Source of the DNA: Alphaproteobacteria bacterium
GTDB lineage: Bacteria > Pseudomonadota > Alphaproteobacteria > Rhodobacterales > Rhodobacteraceae
Assembly (NCBI GenBank): GCA_030426685.1
Contig: JAUHYC010000020.1
Span: 1 to 61,523, forward strand
Length of the DNA: 61,523 nt
Direction of reading: 5' to 3'
Shown in pieces: positions 17,574 through 25,844 of this stretch (position 1 is its first letter; each line of letters begins with the position of its first letter). A program made the position numbers and the translations under genes. Below the pieces are notes generated by a model. The model worked only from the letters and a program-made list of their open reading frames with translations, made no database searches and had not been told where the DNA came from.

Positions 17574-18126
17574 GAGATCCCGCGTTGGTGGACAGGGCTT
17601 TGCCCAGCCGTGGCAGTCGGGCTTTCTTCATCAGGGGGCGCAAAGTCCATTGATCGCCAGACAGGCGGTTGGCCTCGGATAGGACACTCGCGGCAACTTG
17701 TGCCAGACCTTCCGGGTCGGTCAGCCAGATATCGTAGAGAAACCCATCGGGATCGCGGCGGATGAGACCTTCTTCCGCAAGGATATTCTGAGGGAAGTCC
17801 TTGGCATTGACAGTAACGATAATGTCCGCCGAACTGGTGACCGCGGTGGCGAGGACGTGGATATCGGCAGCATCCGGCAGCCAGAAGCGTTGTTCGATAC
17901 CGTCTGCCGTGGGGTAAGAAGCAAACGGCCAATGCGCCTGCGCCAGTGCGATCTCAGCGCGGGCCTGAGCTTCGCCTTCCGGGCCCAGTTTGCGCGCGGC
18001 GCGGGCCCATTCCTCCAAAATACGACCGGACCAGATCGGGGTAAAATGCCCGAGTTGCGCCGCGCCAAGCAACATCTCTCGCATCACCGTGGGGTAGATG
18101 ACGCAGGTGTCGAGCACTGCCTTCAT
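17560..18126 (-). CDS. PIN-domain protein
   Basis: A 188-aa protein with a PIN ribonuclease fold: first Asp in MKAVLDTCVIYP, Glu in WSGRILEEWARA, and Asp in LPDAADIHVLATAV followed by ADIIVTVNAKDFP. These are the usual metal-binding acidic residues. No antitoxin gene is adjacent. It overlaps the rRNA methyltransferase gene by 4 bases (ATGA), so it may act in RNA metabolism with it rather than as a toxin. The last residues SPSSG are encoded inside repeat copy C. Confidence 0.82.
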   Translation of the reverse strand: MKAVLDTCVIYPTVMREMLLGAAQLGHFTPIWSGRILEEWARAARKLGPEGEAQARAEIALAQAHWPFASYPTADGIEQRFWLPDAADIHVLATAVTSSADIIVTVNAKDFPQNILAEEGLIRRDPDGFLYDIWLTDPEGLAQVAASVLSEANRLSGDQWTLRPLMKKARLPRLGKALSTNAGSPSSG

Positions 18127-19325
18127 AGGCGATAAAACACGGCCTTGAGATAGCCGCTCTCGGCCAGTTGCGGCAGTTGTGGGTGATCCGGTCCGGCAAA
18201 ACCGGTGTGGATCAGTTGCGCCTGCCGCCCAGCCCGGCCAATTCCGCGAGATGAGGCGTCACGAAAGCGGCCCAGATCAGCAGCATGTGAGCAGGAGCAG
18301 AGGCCGAGGTACCCGCCGGGTTTGACCAGCGGAGCCGCAAGGCGGGCAATGCGTTCGTAGGCACGCAAGCCCGCGTCCAGAGCTTGTTTCGATGGGGCAA
18401 AGGCAGGCGGATCGCAGATCACGACATCGAATGATACGCCTTCTTCTCCCAACTGGGTCAGAACCTCAAAGGCATCACCTTGGCGGGTTTGGAACCGGTC
18501 GGTGAAACCGGCAGCGTTGGCCCCCTGTTCCGCCAGCGCCAGCGCAGCGGCAGAGCCGTCGACCGACAACGCACCCGCCGCACCACCAGCCAGCATAGCC
18601 AGGCCGAACCCGCCGACATGGCTGAAAACGTCAAGCACCTGAGCTTCTGGGTGTACAAGACGCGCTGCAAAGGCATGGTTGGGGCGCTGGTCGTAGAACA
18701 GGCCGGTTTTCTGGCCTCCGGTCAGATCCGCCATATAGGTGGCGCCATTCATCGGTACCGGCAGAGGTGCCTCCGGGGCGTTCCCGCGCAGGGTTTGGCT
18801 CACATCGTCCAACCCTTCCAGCCCGCGTGTCCGACCTGAGGCGTTTTTCAGGATGGTTGTGGCGCCCGTTACTGCGACCATCGCATCGGTCAAAGCGTCA
18901 AGGTGCGTTTCCGCCCAGGCGGCGTTGGGCTGGATGACACAAGCATCGCCGAACCGGTCAATGATCACACCGGGAAACCCGTCGGCTTCGGCGTGGATCA
19001 GGCGATAAAAAGGCGCGTCGAACAGGCGTTCGCGCAGATCCAACGCCCGGCGTAGCCGGGTTTCGAACCAGCCCGCCGTCAGCTCAGCATCGATGTCGCG
19101 GTCGAGAATCCGGCACATGATCTTGGACTCTGGGTTGACAGCGACCAAAGCGATGGGCGACCGCTTGTCGTCCTCAAGCACCGCCAGAGCCCCCGCAGCG
19201 ATCTTGCGCGTCCTGCGGTCGGTGACGATGTCATTGGCATAGACCCAAGGGAAACCATGGCGCAGCCCGCGCGCGTTGGCTTTGGGTTTCAGACGGATAC
19301 GGGGGCGGTCGGGTGAAGCTGTCAT
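18123..19325 (-). CDS. Class I SAM-dependent rRNA methyltransferase, RlmI-like
   Basis: A 400-aa enzyme with an N-terminal PUA-like RNA-binding domain (RGLRHGFPWVYANDIV), a central region with FYRLIHAEADGFPGVIIDRFGD and a Rossmann methyltransferase domain. The SAM motif is VLDVFSHVGGFGLAML, motif IV is VICDPPAFAPSK, and the candidate catalytic cysteine is in LGLCSCSHAAD. E. coli RlmI makes m5C1962 in 23S rRNA, and the same architecture suggests the same reaction. It is the upstream gene of a pair with the PIN protein. Confidence 0.87.
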   Translation of the reverse strand: MTASPDRPRIRLKPKANARGLRHGFPWVYANDIVTDRRTRKIAAGALAVLEDDKRSPIALVAVNPESKIMCRILDRDIDAELTAGWFETRLRRALDLRERLFDAPFYRLIHAEADGFPGVIIDRFGDACVIQPNAAWAETHLDALTDAMVAVTGATTILKNASGRTRGLEGLDDVSQTLRGNAPEAPLPVPMNGATYMADLTGGQKTGLFYDQRPNHAFAARLVHPEAQVLDVFSHVGGFGLAMLAGGAAGALSVDGSAAALALAEQGANAAGFTDRFQTRQGDAFEVLTQLGEEGVSFDVVICDPPAFAPSKQALDAGLRAYERIARLAAPLVKPGGYLGLCSCSHAADLGRFRDASSRGIGRAGRQAQLIHTGFAGPDHPQLPQLAESGYLKAVFYRL

Positions 19326-19367
19326 GGCGCCCTCATAGCTGCGAACGTGTCAGGGTGAAAGCCCCCG

Positions 19368-19640
19368 TCAGCGGTTGCGACTACGCCAGCCTCCGCGCCG
19401 TTTCGGGGCCTCTGCTACCGTCAGCCCCTCGGCCAGAACCTGTGTCATCGGATGGTCGGCTGCCTGCGCGGAGTAGAGTGCATGCAAATCGGTCAGCGCC
19501 TGTTTCTGATCGCGCCCGTCCGGCAGGCTCAGCGCCCAATCCAGAAAGATGCTGCGACACTCGGGCAAGGTGATGCCTTCGATGCGATAGGCCTCGCGGA
19601 TCAGGCCCTTGTGATCGTTCTGATCGTCACTGCGTGCCAT
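19368..19640 (-). CDS. Small hypothetical protein coupled to glnE
   Basis: A 90-aa soluble protein (MARSDDQNDHKGLIREAYRIEGITLPECRSIFLDWALSL... ends RRGGWRSRNR). It contains a single cysteine and a basic Arg-rich C-terminus, with no membrane segment. It overlaps the end of glnE by 14 bases in another frame, which indicates translational coupling. An in-frame TTG at 19646 is an alternative start. Function is unknown; a link to nitrogen control is suggested only by position. Confidence 0.7.
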   Translation of the reverse strand: MARSDDQNDHKGLIREAYRIEGITLPECRSIFLDWALSLPDGRDQKQALTDLHALYSAQAADHPMTQVLAEGLTVAEAPKRRGGWRSRNR

Positions 19641-22419
19641 CTTCAATCTCCGTCACGACGCCTCCGATCAGCGCGGCGGCGGTGGAATAACTATCCTGCA
19701 GCGCGGCCTGCAACCTGTCGACCTGATCGAATCCGGTGGCACGGCACAGGAACGCGGCGCCGCCCTCGCCGATCTTGTCAGCCTCAATGGCTTTGCCGGA
19801 CAGCAGCCGTGCCGCACATTGTACGGACCAGCATAGATCATAGCAGTCCTTGAGGGTTCGAGCCTGCGCGACATCCAAGAGACCGGCAGCGACCGCACCA
19901 TCCAGTCCCGACGCCACATCCCGGTGCGGCACGCCCGACAGCAACGCTCCGGTTTCGGCCAGCAGCTCGATGTCCATCATCCGGCCGGGGCCGTTCTTGG
20001 CATCCCAGATACCCGCCGGTGCCTTGGCAGCGGCCAGACGGGCGCGCATTTCGGCGACTTCGCCCAGAACCTTCGACCGATCGCGGGGGCGGGCGAGAAA
20101 TTCGGCGCGGAAGTTTTCGATATCTTTTGCCAGCCCTGCGTCTCCGGCGACAACATGAGCGCGGGTCAGGGCGAGATGCTCCCAGACCCAGGCCTCGTTC
20201 TGCTGATAATTGGTGAAGCTTGTCCAACTGGTCGCGACCGGCCCCTGATTGCCCGAAGGGCGCAGGCGCATGTCGACCTCATAAAGCCTTCCTTGTGACA
20301 TCGGCGCGCTGAGCGCGGTGATCAATGCCTGCGTGAAGCGGGCGTAATAGGTACGTGTGGCCAGCGGGCGCGGACCGTCGGACATCTCGTGATCCTGCGG
20401 GTCGTAGATGACGATCATATCCAGATCGGATTGTGAGTTAATACGCCCTGCCCCAAGCGACCCCATGCCCAGAACCGCCGCCCCTCTGCCCGGAGCCGGC
20501 CCGTGTTTTCTGGCGAATTGCTGGGCCACGCAAGGCAGAACCGCTGCTATGACGGCCTGCGCCAGCTCGGCATATTGTTGCCCCGCCTGCGCCCCGTCAA
20601 TCAAGCCGCGCAGATGGTGGACACCAATGCGAAAGTTCCACTCCCTGCACCAGCGCCGCGCAAGATCGAGCTGCGATTCATAATCGCTTTCCTCAGACAG
20701 CACTTTTGTCAGATCGGCCTGCAACGCCGCCTGCCCTGGCCAATCGTCAAAGAAACTTCCGCCAATCACCGCATCAAACACCGCGGCATTGTGCGAAAGA
20801 TGCGTGGCCAATGCATGAGAGGTACCGACAATATCAACCAGCAGGTCGATCAGTTGCGGATTGGCCTCAAACAGCGAAAACAGCTGCACCCCGGCAGGCA
20901 GCCCTGCCAGAAAGCCATCCAATGCCAGCAGAGCCTCATCCGGTTTGGCCGTTCTAGCAAGCCGCGACAGAAGCTCGGGCCGCAGCCGCTCGAAAATCCG
21001 CGCACCCCGTTGCGAACGCAGCGCCGGATAGGTGGGCCAGCGGGCAAGCACGCGCTTGTCGAACTCCACATCCTGCGCCGGAGCAGGTCGCGGGCTGGCA
21101 CCGGGGGCGAAAAACCCCTCGGTCAGTTCATGCACCTCCGAAAGGCGACGGGTCAGGTCCGCGGTCAGTTCGGCGCTGCTGAGCCCCATCAGGCAGGCGA
21201 TCCGCTCGATACCGTCCTGCGATTGAGGTATCTTATGGGTCTGGGAGTCATGAACCATCTGGATACGATGCTCGACCTCGCGATGGGTGCGGTAGTGATC
21301 GGTCAGCTTGTCGGCGACATCTTCAGGCACCCAACCCTTTGCCGCCAGTGTGGCCAGCCCCGGAACCGTGCCGCGCACGCGCAGGTCGGGATCGCGCCCT
21401 CCTGCTATCAATTGGCGGGTCTGAGTGAAAAACTCGATCTCGCGTATGCCACCTTGGCCTAGTTTCATGTCATGACCGGGGATCGACAGGCTGCCGCCGG
21501 TGCCTTTGTTCTCGCGAATGCGCAGGCGCATGTCATGAGCGTCCTGAATCGCGGCAAAATCCAAATGCCGCCGCCACACGAAAGGGCGCAGCGCGTCTAG
21601 AAATCGCTGGCCTGCTGCCAGGTCGCCAGCGCAAGGCCGCGCCTTGATATAGGCGGCACGCTCCCATGTGCGGCCCAGACTTTCATAATAGCGCTCGGCC
21701 GCTTCCATCGCCATGCAGACAGGTGTCACCGCCGGATCGGGGCGCAGACGCAGATCGGTGCGGAAAACGTATCCATCCGCAGTTTTGTCACTGAGCGTGG
21801 CACAGAAATTCCGCGTGGCGCGAACCATGCCCTGGCGGGCGTCATAGAAATCATCCGGGTCAAAGCGCGTCTCGTCAAACAGCACGATCAGGTCGATATC
21901 CGAGCTGTAGTTCAGCTCATACGCCCCCATCTTGCCCATCGCCAGAATGACCATCCCGGCAGCTGATTGGACGTCGTCCTCACTCATCCCCGGCAGTTTG
22001 CCGCGCCGGATCAGCGTTGCGATCTCGGCCTTTGCGGCCACATCTGCTGCCAGCGCACCGAACTCTGTCAGCGCCCGCGTCACCTTTTCCAGCGGCCAGG
22101 CCCCCGCCAGATCCGCCAGCGCGGTCAACAAAGCGACCCGTCGTTTGGCCAGTCGCAAACCCGGCTTTAACTGGTCCGCAGGCAGCATGCGTGCGGCCTC
22201 CATCACGTCGGCCAGGGCCCGATCCGGATCAGAGAGCGCTTGGGGAAGCCAATCCCGCTCCTGATCAATCAACCCTTTAAGATAGGGGCTTGACCCCGCC
22301 GTGCCTGCAATCAGATCTCCTTGCTCGGCGGTCAGGTCCGGCAGCGCAGCGCGCGTCTCATCGCCCAATGCGGCATCAAACGCCCGTGGCAGTCGGTGAA
22401 TGGCGAGGAATTGACTCAT
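19627..22419 (-). CDS. glnE: Bifunctional glutamine synthetase adenylyltransferase/deadenylase
   Basis: GlnE adds AMP to and removes AMP from glutamine synthetase according to PII status, setting nitrogen assimilation. The 930-aa protein has two nucleotidyltransferase domains. The first carries LAMGKMGAYELNYSSDIDLIVLFD (near residue 160, deadenylylation half), and the second LGMGSLGAGRINSQSDLDMIVIYD (near 660, adenylylation half). Each is followed by a helical domain. ATG 22419 is chosen because it forms an ATGA overlap with the upstream DUF4440 gene; the longer frame adds 14 residues. Confidence 0.95.
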   Translation of the reverse strand: MSQFLAIHRLPRAFDAALGDETRAALPDLTAEQGDLIAGTAGSSPYLKGLIDQERDWLPQALSDPDRALADVMEAARMLPADQLKPGLRLAKRRVALLTALADLAGAWPLEKVTRALTEFGALAADVAAKAEIATLIRRGKLPGMSEDDVQSAAGMVILAMGKMGAYELNYSSDIDLIVLFDETRFDPDDFYDARQGMVRATRNFCATLSDKTADGYVFRTDLRLRPDPAVTPVCMAMEAAERYYESLGRTWERAAYIKARPCAGDLAAGQRFLDALRPFVWRRHLDFAAIQDAHDMRLRIRENKGTGGSLSIPGHDMKLGQGGIREIEFFTQTRQLIAGGRDPDLRVRGTVPGLATLAAKGWVPEDVADKLTDHYRTHREVEHRIQMVHDSQTHKIPQSQDGIERIACLMGLSSAELTADLTRRLSEVHELTEGFFAPGASPRPAPAQDVEFDKRVLARWPTYPALRSQRGARIFERLRPELLSRLARTAKPDEALLALDGFLAGLPAGVQLFSLFEANPQLIDLLVDIVGTSHALATHLSHNAAVFDAVIGGSFFDDWPGQAALQADLTKVLSEESDYESQLDLARRWCREWNFRIGVHHLRGLIDGAQAGQQYAELAQAVIAAVLPCVAQQFARKHGPAPGRGAAVLGMGSLGAGRINSQSDLDMIVIYDPQDHEMSDGPRPLATRTYYARFTQALITALSAPMSQGRLYEVDMRLRPSGNQGPVATSWTSFTNYQQNEAWVWEHLALTRAHVVAGDAGLAKDIENFRAEFLARPRDRSKVLGEVAEMRARLAAAKAPAGIWDAKNGPGRMMDIELLAETGALLSGVPHRDVASGLDGAVAAGLLDVAQARTLKDCYDLCWSVQCAARLLSGKAIEADKIGEGGAAFLCRATGFDQVDRLQAALQDSYSTAAALIGGVVTEIEDGTQ

Positions 22420-22805
22420 TTTCGCTCCAACGGCGTGTCCTGACTGAAACTGTTGATCCATACGTCATGGCGACGCTCCCAGAGGGAAGAGATCAGCATT
22501 GCCTCCCGTTGCGGTGTGTCGGGGCGTGTATAGTCAGCACGGTAGGTCAGAAGAACGATATCGGGGGTCAGCACCCGCAGCCTGACCTCGGACAGATCAA
22601 ACTGCGCCATCGTAGGCGCGTCGGCAAACTGCCCCACATGATCGTCACGATTGGCAAAGCCCGAAGGATAGACCCCTAAGAAATCCGGGCTTAACAACGC
22701 GCGATCGGCCTGGGCGTTCCCTTCCACAAGCGCGGTCCATACCTGCTTTTCCAATGTGAGTATCTGATCAAGCGACGGAGCGGGTTTGCTATCGGTATCT
22801 TGCAT
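22416..22805 (-). CDS. SnoaL/NTF2-like DUF4440 protein
   Basis: A small cone-fold protein: LDQILTLEKQVWTALVEGNAQADRALLSPDFLGVYPSGFANRDDH is the typical opening helix and turn of the DUF4440 family, and it ends with a WERRHDVWINSFSQDTPL strand pair. A function (ligand binding, or a hydroxy- or isomerase-type reaction) cannot be read. The start is uncertain: ATG 22805 fits family length, ATG 22853 and GTG 22871 extend it into the operator-like repeat. It overlaps glnE by 4 bases, so it is probably co-transcribed with glnE. Confidence 0.75.
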   Translation of the reverse strand: MQDTDSKPAPSLDQILTLEKQVWTALVEGNAQADRALLSPDFLGVYPSGFANRDDHVGQFADAPTMAQFDLSEVRLRVLTPDIVLLTYRADYTRPDTPQREAMLISSLWERRHDVWINSFSQDTPLERK

Positions 22806-22854
22806 GAGCAGAAAGTGCGCCCGTTCCACCACGGCGTCAACCGGCGAATCCATT

Positions 22855-22931
22855 ATGTAAATCTTTTTCACATTAACCCTTGCATCGGTCGATCGGCCGC
22901 CCCATCTAGGTAATGTGAAAGGAATTTACAT
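22855..22931. promoter_or_regulatory. Mirror-image pair of 21-bp operator-like sites
   Basis: The 21 bases at 22911-22931 (TAATGTGAAAGGAATTTACAT) recur inverted at 22855-22875 with 18 of 21 identical, separated by 35 bases. Each arm is itself an imperfect dyad of the form ATGTRAAW-N3-WTTYACAT. One arm lies 18 bases before the DUF2852 ATG, and the other lies upstream of or in the DUF4440 gene start. This geometry suggests one regulator controls both divergent promoters. Confidence 0.7.
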
Positions 22932-22949
22932 CTGAGTGGAGAGCCAAAA

Positions 22950-23375
22950 ATGACCGCATTGTCCGAACACGCCGTTCCTGAAAACCCAGGCTGGTTGCAC
23001 CGCGCCGAATCCTGGCTTGACAGTAAGGGCAAAGGGGCCTGGATCGCAGCAATGATCCTTGGCTTCATCTTCTTCTGGCCCATCGGCCTGGCCTTTCTGG
23101 CCTACATGATCTGGAGCAAACGCATGTTCAGCAAATCCTGCAGCCGCCGTTCGTCGTGGAACAGCCACATGAGCGCAATGAAACCCTCGGGCAACAGCGC
23201 CTTCGACGCCTACAAGGCCGACACATTGGCTCGGCTGGAGCGTGAGCAGAAAGATTTTGAAGCCTTCCTGCACCGCCTGCGCGAAGCAAAAGACAAGGCT
23301 GAGTTCGACCAGTTCATGGACGAACGTGCCCGCGACAATCGTGACGACGACGAAAATGGCGAACAGCCTGTCTGA
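22950..23375 (+). CDS. DUF2852 membrane protein
   Basis: A 141-aa protein with an N-terminal hydrophobic hairpin (GAWIAAMILGFIFFWPIGLAFLAYMIW) followed by a cytoplasmic Arg/Ser-rich segment and a helical region with an EREQKDFEAFLHRLREAKDKAEFDQFMDER stretch. These are the features of DUF2852, an uncharacterised family found widely in Rhodobacterales. GGAGAG precedes ATG 22950. It is the first gene of a rightward set with the RDD protein. Confidence 0.85.
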   Translation: MTALSEHAVPENPGWLHRAESWLDSKGKGAWIAAMILGFIFFWPIGLAFLAYMIWSKRMFSKSCSRRSSWNSHMSAMKPSGNSAFDAYKADTLARLEREQKDFEAFLHRLREAKDKAEFDQFMDERARDNRDDDENGEQPV

Positions 23376-23385
23376 TCGCACCTTG

Positions 23386-23410
23386 CCCTGTCCCGCCCTT
23401 CGGGACAGGG
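23386..23410 (+). terminator. Hairpin after DUF2852 gene
   Basis: A perfect 10-bp stem CCCTGTCCCG/CGGGACAGGG with loop CCCTT, 11 bases after the stop. No T-run follows, so it could be an RNA-stabilising hairpin, or partial termination, before the RDD gene. Confidence 0.55.
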
Positions 23411-23440
23411 TGTTCCCGCACAAGACCTGGACCGCAACAC

Positions 23441-23872
23441 ATGTCTCATCTACCTGATCCCGACAGCCAGCCCGAATTCTATCGATCCGTGGCAACCAAG
23501 CGTTTTTTCGCGTGGCTGTTCGACATCGCCTTTATCTCGCTGCTTTGCACGGTCGCGATTCTGCTGACCTTTGGCATGGGCTTTTTCATTCTAGCCTTGA
23601 TCTACGCCGTGGTCAGCTTTGTGTACCGCGTCGTTACCATCGCCAACGGCTCGGCCACGCTGGGGATGCGGTTCATGGGGATCGAGTTGCGCGACGCATT
23701 TGGTGCCCGGATGGATACGGGCAAGGCGGTCGCACATACGGCAGGCTATTTCGTCAGCATGGCCTTCCCGGTTCTGCAGATCATCTCGGTCATCATGATG
23801 ATGACGAGCGCCCGTTGCCAGGGCCTGACCGATGCCTTCCTGGGCACCGTCATGATCAACCAGCGCGCGTGA
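23441..23872 (+). CDS. RDD-family membrane protein
   Basis: A 143-aa integral membrane protein with the family signature: an Arg near the start (VATKRFFAWLFDIAFISLL), and later Asp residues in LRDAFGARMDTGKAVAHTAGY. Three hydrophobic stretches are seen (AFISLLCTVAILLTFGMGFFI, LIYAVVSFVYRVV and YFVSMAFPVLQIISVIMMM). RDD proteins are of unclear role, sometimes linked to ion antiport. It follows the DUF2852 gene by 65 bases. Confidence 0.8.
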   Translation: MSHLPDPDSQPEFYRSVATKRFFAWLFDIAFISLLCTVAILLTFGMGFFILALIYAVVSFVYRVVTIANGSATLGMRFMGIELRDAFGARMDTGKAVAHTAGYFVSMAFPVLQIISVIMMMTSARCQGLTDAFLGTVMINQRA

Positions 23873-23948
23873 ACAAACACCTGAGTGAAACACTTGGCGG
23901 CACCAAAAACCGTTGCTATCATCGGTCCCGAGGAAATGCGGGACCTTT

Positions 23949-24773
23949 ATGCGACACACGCTGCCAATCGCACCACAATTCTATGTGACAGCACCCCAGC
24001 CCTGCCCTTATCTTGAGGGCAAGATGGAGCGTAAGCTGTTCACCGCCTTGCAGGGTGAAGGGGCGGATCAGCTGAACAACTGCCTGTCACAACAAGGATT
24101 TCGCCGCTCGCAGAACGTGCTTTACCGCCCGTCCTGCACCGATTGCGCCGCTTGCCTGTCGGCCCGCATTGATGTCTCGGCCTTCCGCCCGAGCAAAAGC
24201 CAGAAGCGCGCCATCAAACGCAACTCGTATCTGAAGCGGCGAGCCACTTCGCCATGGGCCACCGATGAACAGTTCGACCTGTTCCGCCGCTATCTCGATG
24301 CCCGCCACGCCGATGGCGGCATGGCCGATATGGACGTGTTCGAATTCGCCGCGATGATCGAGGAAACGCCGATCCGCAGCCGCGTGGTGGAATATGCCGA
24401 TCCAAAAACCGATGAGCTGATCGCCGTCAGCCTGACAGACGTTCTGGATGACGGGCTGAGTATGGTCTACTCGTTCTATGACCCGGTGTTTCAGCAGAAC
24501 TCGTTGGGAACCTATATGATCCTCGACCATATCGAGATCGCACGTGAGGCGGGTCTACCCTACATCTATCTGGGTTATTGGGTCCCCGGCAGTCCAAAGA
24601 TGGGGTACAAGGCCAAGTTCTCGGGTCTTCAGGCCTATGTGCAGGGCGCGTGGCAACCGATTAAAAACCCCGAATACTACAACCAGACCTCACACCACCC
24701 GCTTACTGCGGCACCGATTGCCGAGCAGGTCGCCAATATCCAACTGCCTGACCGGCACCCCACCAAGGGCTAG
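23949..24773 (+). CDS. bpt: Aspartate/glutamate leucyltransferase (L/F-like arginyltransferase family)
   Basis: Transfers leucine from Leu-tRNA to proteins that begin with Asp or Glu, marking them for ClpS/ClpAP degradation by the N-degron pathway. The 274-aa protein opens with [23 protein letters not shown] and the cysteine-rich [17 protein letters not shown], both diagnostic of the ATE/Bpt group, and contains [18 protein letters not shown] near the C-terminus. ATG 23949 is chosen by family length. A 7-bp hairpin (23924-23945) ends four bases before it, and the ribosome site is weak. Confidence 0.9.
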   Translation: MRHTLPIAPQFYVTAPQPCPYLEGKMERKLFTALQGEGADQLNNCLSQQGFRRSQNVLYRPSCTDCAACLSARIDVSAFRPSKSQKRAIKRNSYLKRRATSPWATDEQFDLFRRYLDARHADGGMADMDVFEFAAMIEETPIRSRVVEYADPKTDELIAVSLTDVLDDGLSMVYSFYDPVFQQNSLGTYMILDHIEIAREAGLPYIYLGYWVPGSPKMGYKAKFSGLQAYVQGAWQPIKNPEYYNQTSHHPLTAAPIAEQVANIQLPDRHPTKG

Positions 24774-24779
24774 GCGCTG

Positions 24780-25099
24780 ATGCGTCAGAGCCTTCACGCG
24801 GTCACCCTTGTTGTGCCGGATTATGACGAGGCAATTGCGTTCTAAACCGGTGTTCTAAATTTCACGCTAACCCAGGATATCGATCTGGGCGACTGTAAGC
24901 GTTGGGTACGCGTGACGCCACCGGGATCTAATGGTGCCTCGTTGCTGCTGGCAAAGGCAGATGGTTCCGAACAGATGGCATCAATCGGAATCCAGACCGG
25001 CGGGCGCGTTGGGTTCTTTCTGGAAACCGACGACTTTCACCGCGACCATTCAGCGATGCTGGAGCTGGCGACGCCGCCGCTTGAGATGCCCTATGAACC
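24780..25099 (+). pseudogene. Disrupted VOC (glyoxalase) family gene
   Basis: Starting at ATG 24780 the frame reads MRQSLHAVTLVVPDYDEAIAF, then a TAA at 24843-24845, then continues in the same frame TGVLNFTLTQDIDLGDCKRWV...VGFFLETDDFHRDH to MPYEP. In intact VOC proteins the stop position is usually Tyr (FYTGVLGF), so a TAC-to-TAA change is likely. The usual C-terminal block (about 25 residues ending near NKWDLLQ) is missing, replaced by the 3' end of lysE. Confidence 0.82.
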
Positions 25100-25687
25100 T
25101 AACATCCAGACCGCAACCAGAGCCAAGACAACACCAAACACCATATTCAGCGTTCGAGCACTATCCCGAGTGTGGAAAAGCCCAGCGATCTTGTCACCAA
25201 TCAATGCCCAAATGGAAAATGAGATTAAGTTATTCAACGTAAAAACGGTCGTGATCAACAGTACCGCCATCAATTGCCCCATATCCGTGTGAGTGAGAAA
25301 TTGCGTGAACATCAATGCGATGATCACGTATGCCTTGGGATTTAAGATCAGCAAAATCACGCCATCGGAAAAACTGGCTGGCTTAGCTTCTTGAGCACCC
25401 ACTAAGACCCCAGCTTTGAACATTTTCCAAGCGATCCAGAGGACGTACAGAGAACCCACAACCTTAAGGGCGATGAATAATTGTGGAAACTGGTCCATTA
25501 CAGTTGCAAGCCCAAACCCGATTGCTGCCGTAACAATCCAAGTTGCTGTGTGATAGCCAATATTTGCGGGAACTGTTGCGCTGAATCCGAACCGGGCGCC
25601 ATTCGCTGCAAAGAACATATTACCCGGTCCGGGACTGTAGGCGAGAGGAAACAAAAAAACGACTAGGGCCACAATAGTCTGAAGCAT
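25091..25687 (-). CDS. LysE/RhtB-family amino acid exporter
   Basis: A 198-aa inner-membrane protein with about six hydrophobic segments. The N-terminus FLFPLAYSPGPGNMFFAANGARFG matches the LysE family signature (PGP near the first helix), followed by the AWKMFKAGV loop and LLILNPKAYVIIALMFTQF. It probably exports an amino acid or homoserine lactone-type compound. G+C is lower than in the neighbours, and its 3' end cuts off the VOC pseudogene, so it may be an insertion. Confidence 0.87.
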   Translation of the reverse strand: MLQTIVALVVFLFPLAYSPGPGNMFFAANGARFGFSATVPANIGYHTATWIVTAAIGFGLATVMDQFPQLFIALKVVGSLYVLWIAWKMFKAGVLVGAQEAKPASFSDGVILLILNPKAYVIIALMFTQFLTHTDMGQLMAVLLITTVFTLNNLISFSIWALIGDKIAGLFHTRDSARTLNMVFGVVLALVAVWMLGS

Positions 25688-25793
25688 CTGGAATCTCCAA
25701 AATTAGAAACCCAGGAGACTCCGAATGCACCACCAATCTCGACCCGTTTCTTGCGCAAACCAGGCAATAGTAGCTGTAGTAAGATGTCCACAC

Positions 25794-25825
25794 AAAGAAA
25801 GAGGCCCGGTCGGGCCTCTTTCACG
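25794..25825 (-). terminator. Rho-independent terminator of the TRAP operon
   Basis: A strong 11-bp stem AAAGAGGCCCG/CGGGCCTCTTT (25798-25808 and 25811-25821), 24 bases past the dctM-like stop. A-rich sequence on the other side makes it usable on both strands. Confidence 0.85.
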
Positions 25826-25844
25826 CTTACCATATCGAAACAGG

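Noticed and set aside
17560..18126. PIN protein as a toxin of a toxin-antitoxin pair
   Set aside because: No small antitoxin gene is adjacent; the gene is coupled to an rRNA methyltransferase instead.
20503..21462. 319-aa open frame opposite glnE
   Set aside because: Antisense shadow; glnE motifs are intact on the other strand and this frame has no ribosome site or family features.
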